Shown: positions 30,514-39,883, counted from the first letter of the stretch. The stretch: DNA of 64,000 bases from Planococcus sp. MSAK28401 (GCF_018283455.1 NZ_JAAMTH010000001.1:1903501-1967500); one strand, 5' to 3'. The notes: generated by a model from the letters alone, not told the origin. Numbers and translations are program-made.

Positions 30514-31770
30514 TTATCGTGTTCTGTGAACCGTAGATTCGGCGGCTTTTTTTCGTTTTTTCTCCTCGAGCCGCAATTCACGCTTGACCAAGTCGTCCAC
30601 TATCGACTTCCTGACTTTCGTATGGCTGGCTGCTTCTTTTGCAAAGCCGGTCATGACGAGTGCCTGCGTTGGATCTTTGAATTGATGTTCGTGAAGTTTC
30701 GCCAAATGTACCCACGCCTCCACCTCCACCGGGCCGCGCAGATGGGGCGCTGCTTCTTTAAACAATTGAAGCGCTTCCGCAAATTCGCCTTTGCGCTTTT
30801 TTTGGACTGCCAGCAAAAAGCGGGCAAGCGCCCCGGCATCTCCGCGCTCAAGCGTGACATGTTCGAGGTAAGCGGCGCTTTGGTCGAATTGCTTCAAGTC
30901 CGCATACCATTTGCCAATATTCGTGTAGGCGCCGCTCGATTCGCTCGAGAGATCCTCCATCAACAAATCGGATGAACGGATATAAAGCGATACGAGCGAC
31001 AGGATATCCAATTCATTATGGTACAGCACTTTCGCCAAGCCTTCCGGAAATCCGCTTTTGACCGCATCGAGATAAATTGCGGGGATCAAATACCCCGGCA
31101 CGTCCCCGCTGCGGGCAAAGCCGAGCTTTTCTTCTTCGATGACGCTGAGCTTGAGCCGCTGCAATTCGTTTTTCCAGATCCGTTTCGTGCCGTGGAATAA
31201 ATCAATCTGCTTCGGGTCCGGCAGTTTCGGCAAGGCCCCGCGGTGCATCGTCCAGCGCGAATGGAGCTGCGGCCAGTCGAAGCTTTTGCCATTATAGGAG
31301 AAAATGACCGAGTCCTGTGCCTGCCATAAATTCGACTCATAGAGAAAAGCCGCTTCTTGCGAAGGATCCGGCATGATCCATTGAGTCATTTCAAAACGGT
31401 CTGGTTTTCGTTCCAATACGCCGAGCAGAAAAATATATGCCCCCGTCCCACCGAGCCCTGTCGTTTCCGTATCGAAAAACACCAGAGGGGCTTCTTCTGA
31501 GAGTTTGAATGGATGCTCGTAATCAGTATTCTGCCATGCCTTAAGCACACGGTCGAGTTCGCCCAGCACGACATTGCCGTGGAGGTAATCAAGTGGATAC
31601 GCGATTTTTTTCTCAAACACAAAACCGAATTTATTTTCCTTTAACGTCAAGCCAATTTCTTTCCATTGCATTTCATGAGACGGCCGTGCAGGAGTCGTTT
31701 GCGCTTTTCGGGCTGCCGGTTTTTTATTCAGCATGCCTTTCATTTGCATCAGCTTGTTTTCAAAAGACAT
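30514..31770 (-). CDS. mrfB: Mitomycin repair exonuclease MrfB (YprB), RNase H-like
   Basis: A 418-residue protein with an RNase H-like DEDD exonuclease domain in the middle (Asp100 and Glu102 in VFFDTETTGLGG, then YNGKSFDWPQL and NELDILSL supplying the remaining acids) and a C-terminal helical repeat region resembling TPRs (about residues 275-390). B. subtilis MrfB is a metal-dependent exonuclease that works with the MrfA helicase to excise mitomycin C adducts independently of UvrABC. It follows mrfA by 4 bp with a GAGGGGTGAG site. Confidence 0.93.
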   Translation of the reverse strand: MSFENKLMQMKGMLNKKPAARKAQTTPARPSHEMQWKEIGLTLKENKFGFVFEKKIAYPLDYLHGNVVLGELDRVLKAWQNTDYEHPFKLSEEAPLVFFDTETTGLGGTGAYIFLLGVLERKPDRFEMTQWIMPDPSQEAAFLYESNLWQAQDSVIFSYNGKSFDWPQLHSRWTMHRGALPKLPDPKQIDLFHGTKRIWKNELQRLKLSVIEEEKLGFARSGDVPGYLIPAIYLDAVKSGFPEGLAKVLYHNELDILSLVSLYIRSSDLLMEDLSSESSGAYTNIGKWYADLKQFDQSAAYLEHVTLERGDAGALARFLLAVQKKRKGEFAEALQLFKEAAPHLRGPVEVEAWVHLAKLHEHQFKDPTQALVMTGFAKEAASHTKVRKSIVDDLVKRELRLEEKKRKKAAESTVHRTR

Positions 31771-31774
31771 ACGC

Positions 31775-34045
31775 TCACCCCTCTTTCTCCAATTCCACGA
31801 GCAATTCGATGACGCGCCCTTTCATATCCATCGCTGCATCCTGTGCGCCGATACACGACGGGCACCCGTCGAAACATGGGCATTCCGTGACGTGCTGGCG
31901 CGCTTTTTCAAGCAGCGGCTGCCATAACTCATAGATGCGTTCGCTGATGCCGATGCCCCCTGGGTAAGAATCGTGAATGAAAAATGAGGGCTGGTCGTTG
32001 TGCGGTGATTTCACTTGCGGCACGACGTGGACATCGCGCCGGTCGCATTGTACGAATATCGGGATAAAGCTTTCGATTGCATAAGCTGCGCCGGTCATCA
32101 TATCCGACAAATCTGAATCGCTGAAATCGGCTGGCTTGTCGAAACTGAGCCAAGTCGATGAGGTATGCAATTCTTCTGCAGGAAGTGAAATCGGCCCTGA
32201 GCCGATATTGTCATGCGTATCGAAACGGATTTTCTTGAAGATCGTCGGCATGGCCAGAACCGCCACATCGCCGTAAAACACATTGGACTGGTGGAGCTTG
32301 CGATGTTTGTCTTCGCTGATCACTTTCAGTTCGATCGCCAAGTTCGCGTCGGTGAAATAATCGACGTCCACCTCGCGCACATACGCTTTTTTCTCTTCCC
32401 AATCCAAGATCTCGACTTGGAACTGGGTGCCTTGGTGAAGGTAGATCGCTTCTTCATGCAAAAGCGTCATGGCGCTGAAGCGGTCCATCTCGCCGATGAC
32501 TTTCGTGTCGGCCGGAACCGATTGATCGACGATGACGACGTTTTCCTGTGTCGCCGAGCGCAAGGAAATATCGTGCGCCGGGAAACGGTCGCTCATCCAA
32601 TGCCAACGGTCTGATGTCCGGACGAGAACCCCTTCTTCCTGAAGATATTCAAGCAAAGACTGGACATCGAATTCTCCGTACATATCATCTGTCGAAAACG
32701 GCAGTTCGAATGACGCGCATTTCAAGTGATCCATCAGGATGATGATGTTCTCCGGATGGATGCGCGCTTCTTCCGGGGATTGGTCGAGAAGATATTCCGG
32801 ATGGTTGATGATGTATTGGTCGAGTGCTGTCGACTGGGCGACATAGACGACGAGCGATTCGTCCTGGCGCCTGCCCGCACGGCCCGCCTGCTGCCAGGCG
32901 CTCGCGATATTGCCGGGATAGCCGGTCATGATGCACGCTTGCAATTGGCCGATGTCGACGCCGAGTTCTAACGCATTGGTCGATACGACGCATTGGATCG
33001 AGCCGTCGCGCAAGCCTTTTTCGATGGCACGCCGCTCCGAAGGCAAATAGCCGCCGCGGTAGCCTTTAATCGATTCGTCCTGCAACTTATATTTCGTAAT
33101 TTCGTTTAAATAAGTTACCAGCATTTCCACACGCACGCGTGATTTAGCAAAGACGATTGTCTGGACGCCTTGCTTGACGAGATATGTCGCCAGATCACGC
33201 ACTTCGAGCACCGCACTGCGCCGGACGCCGAATGTCGGGTGGACGATCGGCGGATTATAGAACAGGATATGCTTCTTGCCTGCTGGCGCGCCGTTCTGGT
33301 CAATCAACTCGTGGTCGGTATTGGTCAAACTTTCAGCCAGCTGCTTCGGATTGGCAATGGTCGCCGACGTACAGATAAAGACCGGATCGCTGCCGTAAAA
33401 GTTGCAGATGCGTTTCAAGCGGCGGATGACATGCGCCACATGGGTGCCAAATACCCCTTTATAAGTGTGCAGTTCATCGATCACTATATAATGAAGGTTC
33501 TCAAAAAGAGACACCCATTTCGTATGATGCGGCAAAATGCCGGAATGGAGCATGTCGGGATTGGTCATGACGATTTGCCCGGCTTTCCGCACTTTCGTCC
33601 GGATCGACGGGGACGTGTCGCCGTCATAGGTATAGGACAAGATCGACTGCTCGGTCTTTTCGATTAAATCGTGCAAATCGCTTTTTTGGTCTTGCGCCAA
33701 AGCTTTTGTCGGAAACAGATACAAGGCGCGCGCATTCGGGTCATTCAATATTTTATGCAGCACCGGCAAATGATAGCAATACGATTTACCGGATGCGGTC
33801 GGCGTTACTGCCGTAAACGAATTGCCCGCTTGCGCCAAGTCGAACGCCTGCCTTTGATGGGTATACAATTGTTCGATGCCTTTTTTGCGTAAAGCTTGTT
33901 TCAGGCTATCGTGCATCGCTTCCGGGAAATCGGCATAGCTTGCCGGCTTCTCAGGCTTCGTATGCCAATGGTAAATGCGCTCCATCATCTCCGGCTCCAC
34001 TTTCCACTCTTTAAGGATTTCCGGTATTGTCTTTTTGATTCTCAT
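31775..34045 (-). CDS. mrfA: Mitomycin repair helicase MrfA (YprA), DEXH helicase with DUF1998
   Basis: A 756-residue superfamily 2 helicase. Walker A is TPTASGKS (residues 81-88), motif II is DELH, and motif VI is QQAGRAGRR. The C-terminus carries the DUF1998 zinc module with four close cysteines (CPCFDGCPSC, about residues 720-731). In B. subtilis MrfA is a 3' to 5' DNA helicase that pairs with MrfB. The ATG overlaps the yppE stop by 4 bp, and mrfB follows within 4 bp, giving a yppE-mrfA-mrfB operon divergent from recU-ponA. Confidence 0.94.
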   Translation of the reverse strand: MRIKKTIPEILKEWKVEPEMMERIYHWHTKPEKPASYADFPEAMHDSLKQALRKKGIEQLYTHQRQAFDLAQAGNSFTAVTPTASGKSYCYHLPVLHKILNDPNARALYLFPTKALAQDQKSDLHDLIEKTEQSILSYTYDGDTSPSIRTKVRKAGQIVMTNPDMLHSGILPHHTKWVSLFENLHYIVIDELHTYKGVFGTHVAHVIRRLKRICNFYGSDPVFICTSATIANPKQLAESLTNTDHELIDQNGAPAGKKHILFYNPPIVHPTFGVRRSAVLEVRDLATYLVKQGVQTIVFAKSRVRVEMLVTYLNEITKYKLQDESIKGYRGGYLPSERRAIEKGLRDGSIQCVVSTNALELGVDIGQLQACIMTGYPGNIASAWQQAGRAGRRQDESLVVYVAQSTALDQYIINHPEYLLDQSPEEARIHPENIIILMDHLKCASFELPFSTDDMYGEFDVQSLLEYLQEEGVLVRTSDRWHWMSDRFPAHDISLRSATQENVVIVDQSVPADTKVIGEMDRFSAMTLLHEEAIYLHQGTQFQVEILDWEEKKAYVREVDVDYFTDANLAIELKVISEDKHRKLHQSNVFYGDVAVLAMPTIFKKIRFDTHDNIGSGPISLPAEELHTSSTWLSFDKPADFSDSDLSDMMTGAAYAIESFIPIFVQCDRRDVHVVPQVKSPHNDQPSFFIHDSYPGGIGISERIYELWQPLLEKARQHVTECPCFDGCPSCIGAQDAAMDMKGRVIELLVELEKEG

Positions 34046-34410
34046 TGTTTCTCATCGCCCTTTTCATCTATCGCTGTAAGCAAAGTCTGTATCGTGTACT
34101 GAGCCGCTTGGATCGTCTGGACAAAACGTTTTTTGCTCGTATCTTTATAAAAACTTTGGACGAATACTTGCCCCATACCTTCTGCCGCATTATCGATTTG
34201 CAGCTTGTGGACGTATTTCGGCCGTTCGTTCCGGATAAACATAAGCGAAGCATCTTTCCATTCATCTATGGCAGCATGCCATTCATCGGCATACGGTTTT
34301 ACATCTTGAAAAAAATCAGGATCTGCGTCCAGTTCACGCATTTTCTTAAAGCGTGAAAGACACATATCGCATTCTTCGTATAGCTTGGTTGATAATTGCT
34401 TGAGGTCCAT
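34042..34410 (-). CDS. yppE: YppE family protein (DUF1798)
   Basis: A 122-residue all-helical protein of the YppE family (B. subtilis YppE is 123). It starts with a coiled-coil-like helix (LSTKLYEECDMCLSRFKKM) and has the family's DVKPYADEWHAAIDEWKD and QSFYKDTSKKRF blocks. The B. subtilis structure is a four-helix bundle; function is unknown. It leads the mrf operon through a 4-bp overlap, which hints at a role near DNA repair, but this is only context. GGAGGGGG precedes the ATG. Confidence 0.88.
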   Translation of the reverse strand: MDLKQLSTKLYEECDMCLSRFKKMRELDADPDFFQDVKPYADEWHAAIDEWKDASLMFIRNERPKYVHKLQIDNAAEGMGQVFVQSFYKDTSKKRFVQTIQAAQYTIQTLLTAIDEKGDEKQ

Positions 34411-34568
34411 TTTATTCCCCCTCCATAGCCATTAGTTTATCACAATCCGGCAAGCCATATATAGTTTGCCGAACAGGCATTCTTTTCAGTTGGAGATGGC
34501 TCCAAAATCCGCTATTATTAGGAATAAAGTTCGGAAACCTTTCATCATATTCGTCGTCTATGTGCGTG

Positions 34569-34577
34569 TGATATGAT
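34569..34577 (+). promoter_or_regulatory. Extended -10 promoter of recU-ponA
   Basis: TGATATGAT (TGn plus TATGAT) 24 bp before the recU ATG, with a weak TTCGTC at 34550-34555 at 16-bp spacing. Confidence 0.6.
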
Positions 34578-34600
34578 AAAGTAAGCGAGGTGTATCACAA

Positions 34601-35203
34601 ATGGCAATAAATTATCCAAACGGAAAGAAGTTTTCTCCACCGAAGGATCAGCCGGTGCAGAAAAAGAAGAAAGATGTTTCCTTTAGCAATCGCGGAAAAA
34701 CGCTGGAGGATGAACTGAACGAAACAAATAGTTTTTATTTACAGCGCGGGCTTGCCGTCATCCATAAAAAGCCCGTGCCGGTGCAAATCGTGCGTGTCGA
34801 ATATCCGTCACGAAGCGCTGCGGTCATCCGGGAAGCTTATTTCCAAGCACCGTCGACGACTGATTACAACGGCATCTGGCAAGGCCGCTACGTCGATTTC
34901 GAAGCGAAAGAAACCGAAATCCGGACGTCTTTTCCGCTGAAGAACATCCACGAACACCAAGTGCATCATATGGCAGACATCATCCGCCACGGAGGCCTGG
35001 CCTTTTTGATCATCCGATTCTCTTCACTCGACCGCTATTTCGTTTTGCCATTCGAAATATTGGAAACCTATTGGAAGCGAATGTCAGCAGGCGGCAGAAA
35101 ATCGATGACTTTAGCGGAAGTGGAAGAAGCCTCGGTTGAAGTAAAGCCAGGCGCTTTCCCGAGAATTGACTATTTATCCGTGCTCCATCAGCTAATGAAA
35201 TAG
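34601..35203 (+). CDS. recU: Holliday junction resolvase RecU
   Basis: A 200-residue PD-(D/E)XK nuclease, the Gram-positive functional equivalent of RuvC. The catalytic set is Asp88 (TTDYNGIWQGRYVDF), Glu101 and Lys103 (FEAKET). The basic, disordered N-terminus (about residues 1-30) and the NRGKTLEDELN motif are typical. It cleaves four-way junctions during recombination and chromosome segregation. ponA follows 27 bp downstream, the conserved recU-ponA pairing of Firmicutes. GCGAGGTG precedes the ATG. Confidence 0.97.
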   Translation: MAINYPNGKKFSPPKDQPVQKKKKDVSFSNRGKTLEDELNETNSFYLQRGLAVIHKKPVPVQIVRVEYPSRSAAVIREAYFQAPSTTDYNGIWQGRYVDFEAKETEIRTSFPLKNIHEHQVHHMADIIRHGGLAFLIIRFSSLDRYFVLPFEILETYWKRMSAGGRKSMTLAEVEEASVEVKPGAFPRIDYLSVLHQLMK

Positions 35204-35230
35204 CATATACATGAAAGTGAGGAAGCGCTT

Positions 35231-37951
35231 GTGAGTGATAAGAAAATATCGCGTGAAGAACGCAGAAAATCAATTGAACGGCAACGGAAAAATTCCAACA
35301 AACAAAAGAAATCCGGTGCAAAAACCTGGATCAAAAGAGGATTCTTGGCTATTGCGGCACTTGCTGTAGCCGGCTTTTTGTTCGGGGTCGTCCTGTTCGC
35401 CGTTTATGCGTCCAGCGCACCTGAACTTGATGAAGAGTTGTTGAGAGACCCAATCAGCCCGGTATTCCTGGCAAATGACGGTGAAACGGAAATCCCATTT
35501 TTCACAGCTCAAAACCGGGAATACGTAGAATATGAAGACATTCCACAAGTCATGGAAGACGCGATCCTCGCAACCGAAGATAATCGCTTCTATGACCACT
35601 CCGGAATTGACTTGATCCGCCTCGGCGGTGCAGTCGTCGCCAATGTCACAGGCGGTTTCGGTTCTCAAGGAGCCAGCACCATCACCCAGCAGGTCATCAA
35701 GAACTCTTTCCTGTCCAATGAAAAAACATTGAAACGTAAAGCACAGGAAGCTTACTTGGCCTTCAAGCTCGAACAGGAATACTCTAAAGAAGAAATTTTT
35801 GAGATGTATTTCAACAAGATCCTAATGTCAGGAAATACGTACGGCTTCGGTACTGCTGCTGAGCAGTTCTTCGGAAAACCAGCGGCTGAACTGGAACTTC
35901 ACGAAGCTGCCCTGCTTGCCGGCATGCCGCAAAGCCCGAACCGCTACAATCCGTTCAAGAACCCGCAAGCCGCTGAAGAGCGCCGCGATGTCGTCTTGAA
36001 TTTGATGGAACAGCATGGGAAAATCGATGCAGCTCAAAAAGAAGAAGCATGGAACACTCCAGTCGAATCGACTCTTCTTCCGGAAGATCAGCGCACCACA
36101 ACGGAAGAAAGCACCGAATACACGGCATTCATGGAAATGGTTGTCGATGAGCTCGAAGCCCTCGAAGGCGGTTATTCGCTGGATGAAGGCTTGACCATTT
36201 ACACGACGCTTGAGCCGTATGTACAAGAACGCGTCAACGAGACGATGGCTTCAGACCTCTTCTTCGACGACGAAGTCGAGTCTGCCATGACAGTCGTCGA
36301 TACGCAAACTGGCGGCATCAGCGCAGTCGGGGCGGCCCGTGAGTACGAAGGCGATGTGCGCAGAAACTTTGCGACGGCTAGAGACCGCGTCATCGGTTCA
36401 ACGATCAAACCCCTAGTCAGCTATGGACCGGCCATCGAACATTTAGGTTGGTCGACTGGACAGACATTGGTCGATGAAGAATATTCTTATAGCAGCGGTC
36501 AGGAAATCCGTAATATTGACGGTGAATTCCTTGGGCCAATGACGGCACGTGAAGCCCTGTACCGCTCACGCAATATCCCTGCAGTTAAAGCTTTAGCTGA
36601 AGTAGGATCTGATAACGCAAAAGACTTTGTTCAAAAAGTTGGATTGGATTTAGAAAATGTCTATGAATCCACAGCACTCGGTGCAGATAATATTTCCACT
36701 GTTGAACTGGCCGGTGCTTTTGCTGCTTTCGGCAACAATGGGGTATTCACTGAACCTCATACTATCAAAAAAATCGTCTTCCGCGACGGTTCGACAGAAG
36801 AAGTCGTCGCCCCTGAACCAGTTACGGCGATGAAAGACAGCACCGCCTATATGGTGACAGACATGCTTCGCGACGTCGTCGATACGAGCATTTCGGGAGC
36901 GACAGGCAAAGAAGCCGCCATCAGCGGATTGGACATGGCCGGTAAAACCGGTACATCTAACTATTCTGCAGAAAAACTCCAAGAATATAATCTTGATGCG
37001 ACTTCTGCCCGTGATGTTTGGTTCGCCGGATACACAACTGACTATTCCATCTCAGTTTGGAGCGGCTATCCTAATGTTGAAACACCGATTGACACCGCTT
37101 CAAACGAACGCTTGCTTGCACAGCGTTTGTACAAGCAAGTGATGAGCCAGATCTCTTCACCGGAAACGGCAAGCTTCCAACAGCCGGATTCGGTAACCGA
37201 GGAAGTCATTGAAGTCGGCACTGAGCCGCTTCGCCTGGCGAGCCCGTTCACCCCATGGAGCATGCGCAGTGAAGAATTATTTGCAAGGGGGACGGAGCCC
37301 AGTACAATATCAGAGCGATTTGTGGCAGACCCTGACCGACCTTCTGGATTAAGAGCAGACGTCAGCGGCTCAACAGCTAACTTGAGCTGGAACCATGGTT
37401 CAGATGATGTATCATTCGAAGTCTCCGTCAACGGCGAAGTGCTGACGACGACAGACAACACCAGCTATTCCTATAATGGGCTAGAAGAAGGCGTCACTTA
37501 TACATTCCGCATCGTTGCCACTCAAAATGGCAGACGCAGTGACCCTGCTTCCACCACCATCGAAATCACGCCTCCTCCTGAAGAGGAGCCTGAGGAAGAG
37601 CCAGAAGAAGAACCGGCTGAAGAAGAGCCGGTGGAAGAAGAACCAGCCGAAGAACAACCGGCTGAAGAGGAACCGGCTGAAGAACAACCAGCTGAAGAAG
37701 AGCCTGCCGAAGAACAGCCTGCTGAAGAGGAACCGGCTGAGGAAGAAGAAGCCGTAGAAACTCCAGATGAACCCGTAGACATTCCTGAACAGCCGGAAGA
37801 ACCGGAAGAAGGAGACCAAGAAGGATCAGGCAGCAATGCCTCGTCCAATGAAAATGGGAACGGCAATGGTAATAGTAACGGCAATGGCAACGATAATGGC
37901 GATAATAACGGAAATAACTCAAACAGCGAGGATGATGAAGACGCATCTTGA
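35231..37951 (+). CDS. ponA: Class A penicillin-binding protein PBP1 (glycosyltransferase/transpeptidase)
   Basis: A 906-residue bifunctional peptidoglycan synthase. One transmembrane helix (about residues 36-60) follows a basic cytoplasmic tail. The GT51 domain contains Glu116 in ATEDNRFYDH and the QGASTITQQ motif. The transpeptidase domain has Ser390-x2-Lys393 (GSTIKP), SRN (446-448) and KTG (572-574). A fibronectin type III-like domain covers about 702-780. Then comes a Glu/Pro/Ala repeat region (783-850) and an Asn/Gly-rich tail (866-898). It starts at GTG 35231 behind GAGGAAG. GpsB, its known partner in B. subtilis, is encoded nearby. The C-terminal repeats are lineage-specific and vary readily in copy number. 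Confidence 0.96.
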   Translation: MSDKKISREERRKSIERQRKNSNKQKKSGAKTWIKRGFLAIAALAVAGFLFGVVLFAVYASSAPELDEELLRDPISPVFLANDGETEIPFFTAQNREYVEYEDIPQVMEDAILATEDNRFYDHSGIDLIRLGGAVVANVTGGFGSQGASTITQQVIKNSFLSNEKTLKRKAQEAYLAFKLEQEYSKEEIFEMYFNKILMSGNTYGFGTAAEQFFGKPAAELELHEAALLAGMPQSPNRYNPFKNPQAAEERRDVVLNLMEQHGKIDAAQKEEAWNTPVESTLLPEDQRTTTEESTEYTAFMEMVVDELEALEGGYSLDEGLTIYTTLEPYVQERVNETMASDLFFDDEVESAMTVVDTQTGGISAVGAAREYEGDVRRNFATARDRVIGSTIKPLVSYGPAIEHLGWSTGQTLVDEEYSYSSGQEIRNIDGEFLGPMTAREALYRSRNIPAVKALAEVGSDNAKDFVQKVGLDLENVYESTALGADNISTVELAGAFAAFGNNGVFTEPHTIKKIVFRDGSTEEVVAPEPVTAMKDSTAYMVTDMLRDVVDTSISGATGKEAAISGLDMAGKTGTSNYSAEKLQEYNLDATSARDVWFAGYTTDYSISVWSGYPNVETPIDTASNERLLAQRLYKQVMSQISSPETASFQQPDSVTEEVIEVGTEPLRLASPFTPWSMRSEELFARGTEPSTISERFVADPDRPSGLRADVSGSTANLSWNHGSDDVSFEVSVNGEVLTTTDNTSYSYNGLEEGVTYTFRIVATQNGRRSDPASTTIEITPPPEEEPEEEPEEEPAEEEPVEEEPAEEQPAEEEPAEEQPAEEEPAEEQPAEEEPAEEEEAVETPDEPVDIPEQPEEPEEGDQEGSGSNASSNENGNGNGNSNGNGNDNGDNNGNNSNSEDDEDAS
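37577..37780 (+). repeat. In-frame Glu/Pro/Ala tandem repeats in ponA
   Basis: Imperfect 15-30-bp units encoding EEEPAEEQPA-type residues, about 68 codons in all, between the FN3 domain and the Asn-rich tail. Repeat units differ at third positions and in Q/E choice, so they are old or diverging. They produce long antisense open frames, which I treat as shadows. Confidence 0.85.
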
Positions 37952-37973
37952 TCTTCCATCCCAATTTTAAAAG

Positions 37974-38005
37974 GCCTGCCCTAGACTCTGGGGCAGGCTT
38001 TTTTT
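37974..38005 (+). terminator. Terminator of recU-ponA
   Basis: GCCTGCCC (37974-37981) and GGGCAGGC (37991-37998) with a 9-base loop followed by seven T. Confidence 0.92.
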
Positions 38006-38010
38006 GCGCA

Positions 38011-38047
38011 AAAAAACCCAGGGCAGAAGATACTTCTGCCCTGGGTT
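38011..38047 (-). terminator. Terminator of the dinG-to-ypoC gene run
   Basis: A 15-bp perfect stem AACCCAGGGCAGAAG (38015-38029) with its complement (38033-38047), loop of 3; on the minus strand followed by TTTTTTTGC. It ends the minus-strand run just past ypoC. Confidence 0.93.
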
Positions 38048-38054
38048 CCATTAT

Positions 38055-38387
38055 TCACTCAGCTGGGTAGCCGATCTTTATGCGCGCGACTTTCTTTTTG
38101 AGCTCCCCAAATAATTGCTCGAGCTGCCGAGAAGCTGCGTGTGCGCTTTTGGAGTTTCTCACAAACTCAAGCCGCTCGTTTTCATTCAATGGAGACGGCG
38201 CAGCGCTTCCAAACAAGCCAACGAGCGTTTTTTGCAATGCTTTGTAAACCCCATAACCTTGTGCAATAAGCTCACGGCAGTCACCCGCCTGCTGCTGAAA
38301 GCAGGATTGCATCTGCTGCCTTAAATCAGCCCATTCCTCATAGAACGGCGAAACGGCCTGATCAATTGATTTCCGTGACAGCGTCAT
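38055..38387 (-). CDS. ypoC: YpoC-like protein
   Basis: A 110-residue helical protein found at the position of ypoC, between nth and ponA, as in B. subtilis. It is shorter than B. subtilis YpoC (about 165). Its LNENERLEFVRNSKSAHAASRQLEQLF block resembles that family's C-terminal part. The start overlaps the end of nth by 26 bp, so the two are coupled. Function unknown; assignment rests on position and weak resemblance. Confidence 0.7.
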   Translation of the reverse strand: MTLSRKSIDQAVSPFYEEWADLRQQMQSCFQQQAGDCRELIAQGYGVYKALQKTLVGLFGSAAPSPLNENERLEFVRNSKSAHAASRQLEQLFGELKKKVARIKIGYPAE

Positions 38388-39042
38388 GTTTCACAAGCCC
38401 TTTTTTATCGCGTTTTTTCCCTTCGCGGCAACGGTCGAACAACGGACACACATGACAGCCAGGATTCTGCGCTTTGCAATGGTAGCGGCCGAAGAAAATG
38501 ATTTGATGATGGGTTTTTGACCAATCCTCTGCAGGGGTTTTTTTCATGATGGTCTCTTCGACTTGCAAGGGAGAATCTTTCCAGCGGCATAAGCCGAGCC
38601 GTTTTGAGACGCGTTCGACATGGGTATCGACGGCCAGCGCCGGCTTATTGAATGCGACCGAAACAACCACATTGGCGGTCTTTCTCCCGACACCTGGCAA
38701 GCTCATCAATAAATCACGGTCTTCCGGCACACGCCCGCCGTACTGATCGATCAGTATGCGGCTAAGCGCTTGGATGTTCTTCGCTTTATTGCGGAACAAG
38801 CCAATCGACCGGATGTCCTGTTGCAATTCTTCTAAAGGAACCGAAAGATAATCTTCCGGTGTATGGTATTTTTCAAAAAGATCCGCCGTCACTTTATTGA
38901 CGAGCTTGTCGGTGCATTGTGCAGACAATAATACCGCAATGACCAAGTCGAACGGGTTGCGGTGGATCAATTCACAATGGGCATCCGGAAACATATGGTC
39001 CATTTCCTCCAGGCAAGCAAGCCATTCCTTTTTCGTCATCAT
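38362..39042 (-). CDS. nth: Endonuclease III
   Basis: A 226-residue DNA glycosylase/AP lyase of base excision repair. The helix-hairpin-helix is LPGVGRKTANVV with catalytic Lys121; the catalytic Asp139 is in AVDTHVERV. The C-terminal 4Fe-4S ligands are Cys189, Cys196, Cys199 and Cys205 (C-x6-C-x2-C-x5-C). It removes oxidised pyrimidines. Two consecutive ATG codons (39042, 39039) follow AGGTGA; either could be the start. It begins 11 bp after dnaD. Confidence 0.96.
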   Translation of the reverse strand: MMTKKEWLACLEEMDHMFPDAHCELIHRNPFDLVIAVLLSAQCTDKLVNKVTADLFEKYHTPEDYLSVPLEELQQDIRSIGLFRNKAKNIQALSRILIDQYGGRVPEDRDLLMSLPGVGRKTANVVVSVAFNKPALAVDTHVERVSKRLGLCRWKDSPLQVEETIMKKTPAEDWSKTHHQIIFFGRYHCKAQNPGCHVCPLFDRCREGKKRDKKGLVKHDAVTEIN

Positions 39043-39053
39043 CCTATCACCTG

Positions 39054-39755
39054 CTAATTCCGTTCTTCCAACCAATTATAGAATTGCACTTTTTTTGCGG
39101 TGCTTTCCTGCGGCTGGATGCGGATGTTTTTTTCCCGGAACGAATTCGCATGCCGTGACACTTGGCTCGACGTCCGGATATTCTTTTTCTTCCATTCGAA
39201 TAAAATACGATCGACATAGCGCAAGCTGATTTTCTGCGCGATGACAGCTTCCTTCAAAGCCATGCGGATGACTTCCGGCGTATGGCCGTCCTGGTCCATC
39301 CACATGGAAATTGTTTCAATTTCCATCGGCGATAGAAAACGTCCGAACTCTTGTTCAAATAGTTGGAAGATCTCGCCTTCCTGTTCTTTTTGCGTATGCT
39401 CTTTTTCGGTTTGCGCTTGAACTTCCAGGCAATCTACGAGCTTGTCCCATAAAGGCTGGAGCGAAATCGTCTCTGTCAGCATGCCGTCTGCCGTTTCCTG
39501 GCGTATCGACAAATAGCCTTGCTGCATCAATTTCTGCAGCATCGTCGTCACGCTATTCTGGCTGGCGGACATCCTTGAGGCGATTTCATCCGGTGTCGGA
39601 AACACGTTCCCTGCCTGTTGGAAGGAATGAATCTGCAATAGCATGATTGCTTCTTCGTCACTAATCTTCAAGCGCCGGTAAAACTGAAAAAAAAGCTGGG
39701 AAATGGTCACATTTCCCTGCTCAATCCATTGCTGCAATCGGTCAGACTGTTTCAT
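39054..39755 (-). CDS. dnaD: DNA replication initiation protein DnaD
   Basis: A 233-residue primosome protein, the same length as B. subtilis DnaD. The N-terminal winged-helix DDBH1 domain covers about residues 1-100 (scaffold formation), and the DDBH2 DNA-binding domain about 120-200 (FEQEFGRFLSPMEIE, WMDQDGHTPEVIRMALKEAV, and the YVDRILFEW motif). The tail is basic. It loads the helicase with DnaB and DnaI at oriC and restart sites. I start at ATG 39755 after AAAGGTGG; the in-frame extension to 39815 has no ribosome site. Confidence 0.95.
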   Translation of the reverse strand: MKQSDRLQQWIEQGNVTISQLFFQFYRRLKISDEEAIMLLQIHSFQQAGNVFPTPDEIASRMSASQNSVTTMLQKLMQQGYLSIRQETADGMLTETISLQPLWDKLVDCLEVQAQTEKEHTQKEQEGEIFQLFEQEFGRFLSPMEIETISMWMDQDGHTPEVIRMALKEAVIAQKISLRYVDRILFEWKKKNIRTSSQVSRHANSFREKNIRIQPQESTAKKVQFYNWLEERN

Positions 39756-39883
39756 ATCCCAACCACCTTTCTGTATGCAAATTTCTAGCTGTCTAAATCT
39801 ATTAGGATATTTCATTTACCGCGGCAGAAAACCTGTTGAAAGGATTTCTGCCGGACAGCTTGTTATTGTCTTGTTTAACTTTT

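Noticed and set aside
37577-37780. Possible CRISPR-like repeat array
   Set aside because: The repeats are in-frame, contiguous and without unique spacers; they encode the PBP1 tail.
37481-38051. Long antisense open frames opposite the ponA 3' end
   Set aside because: They mirror the Glu/Pro repeats as Ser/Gly- or Phe/Leu-rich low complexity, lack ribosome sites and run into the terminators.
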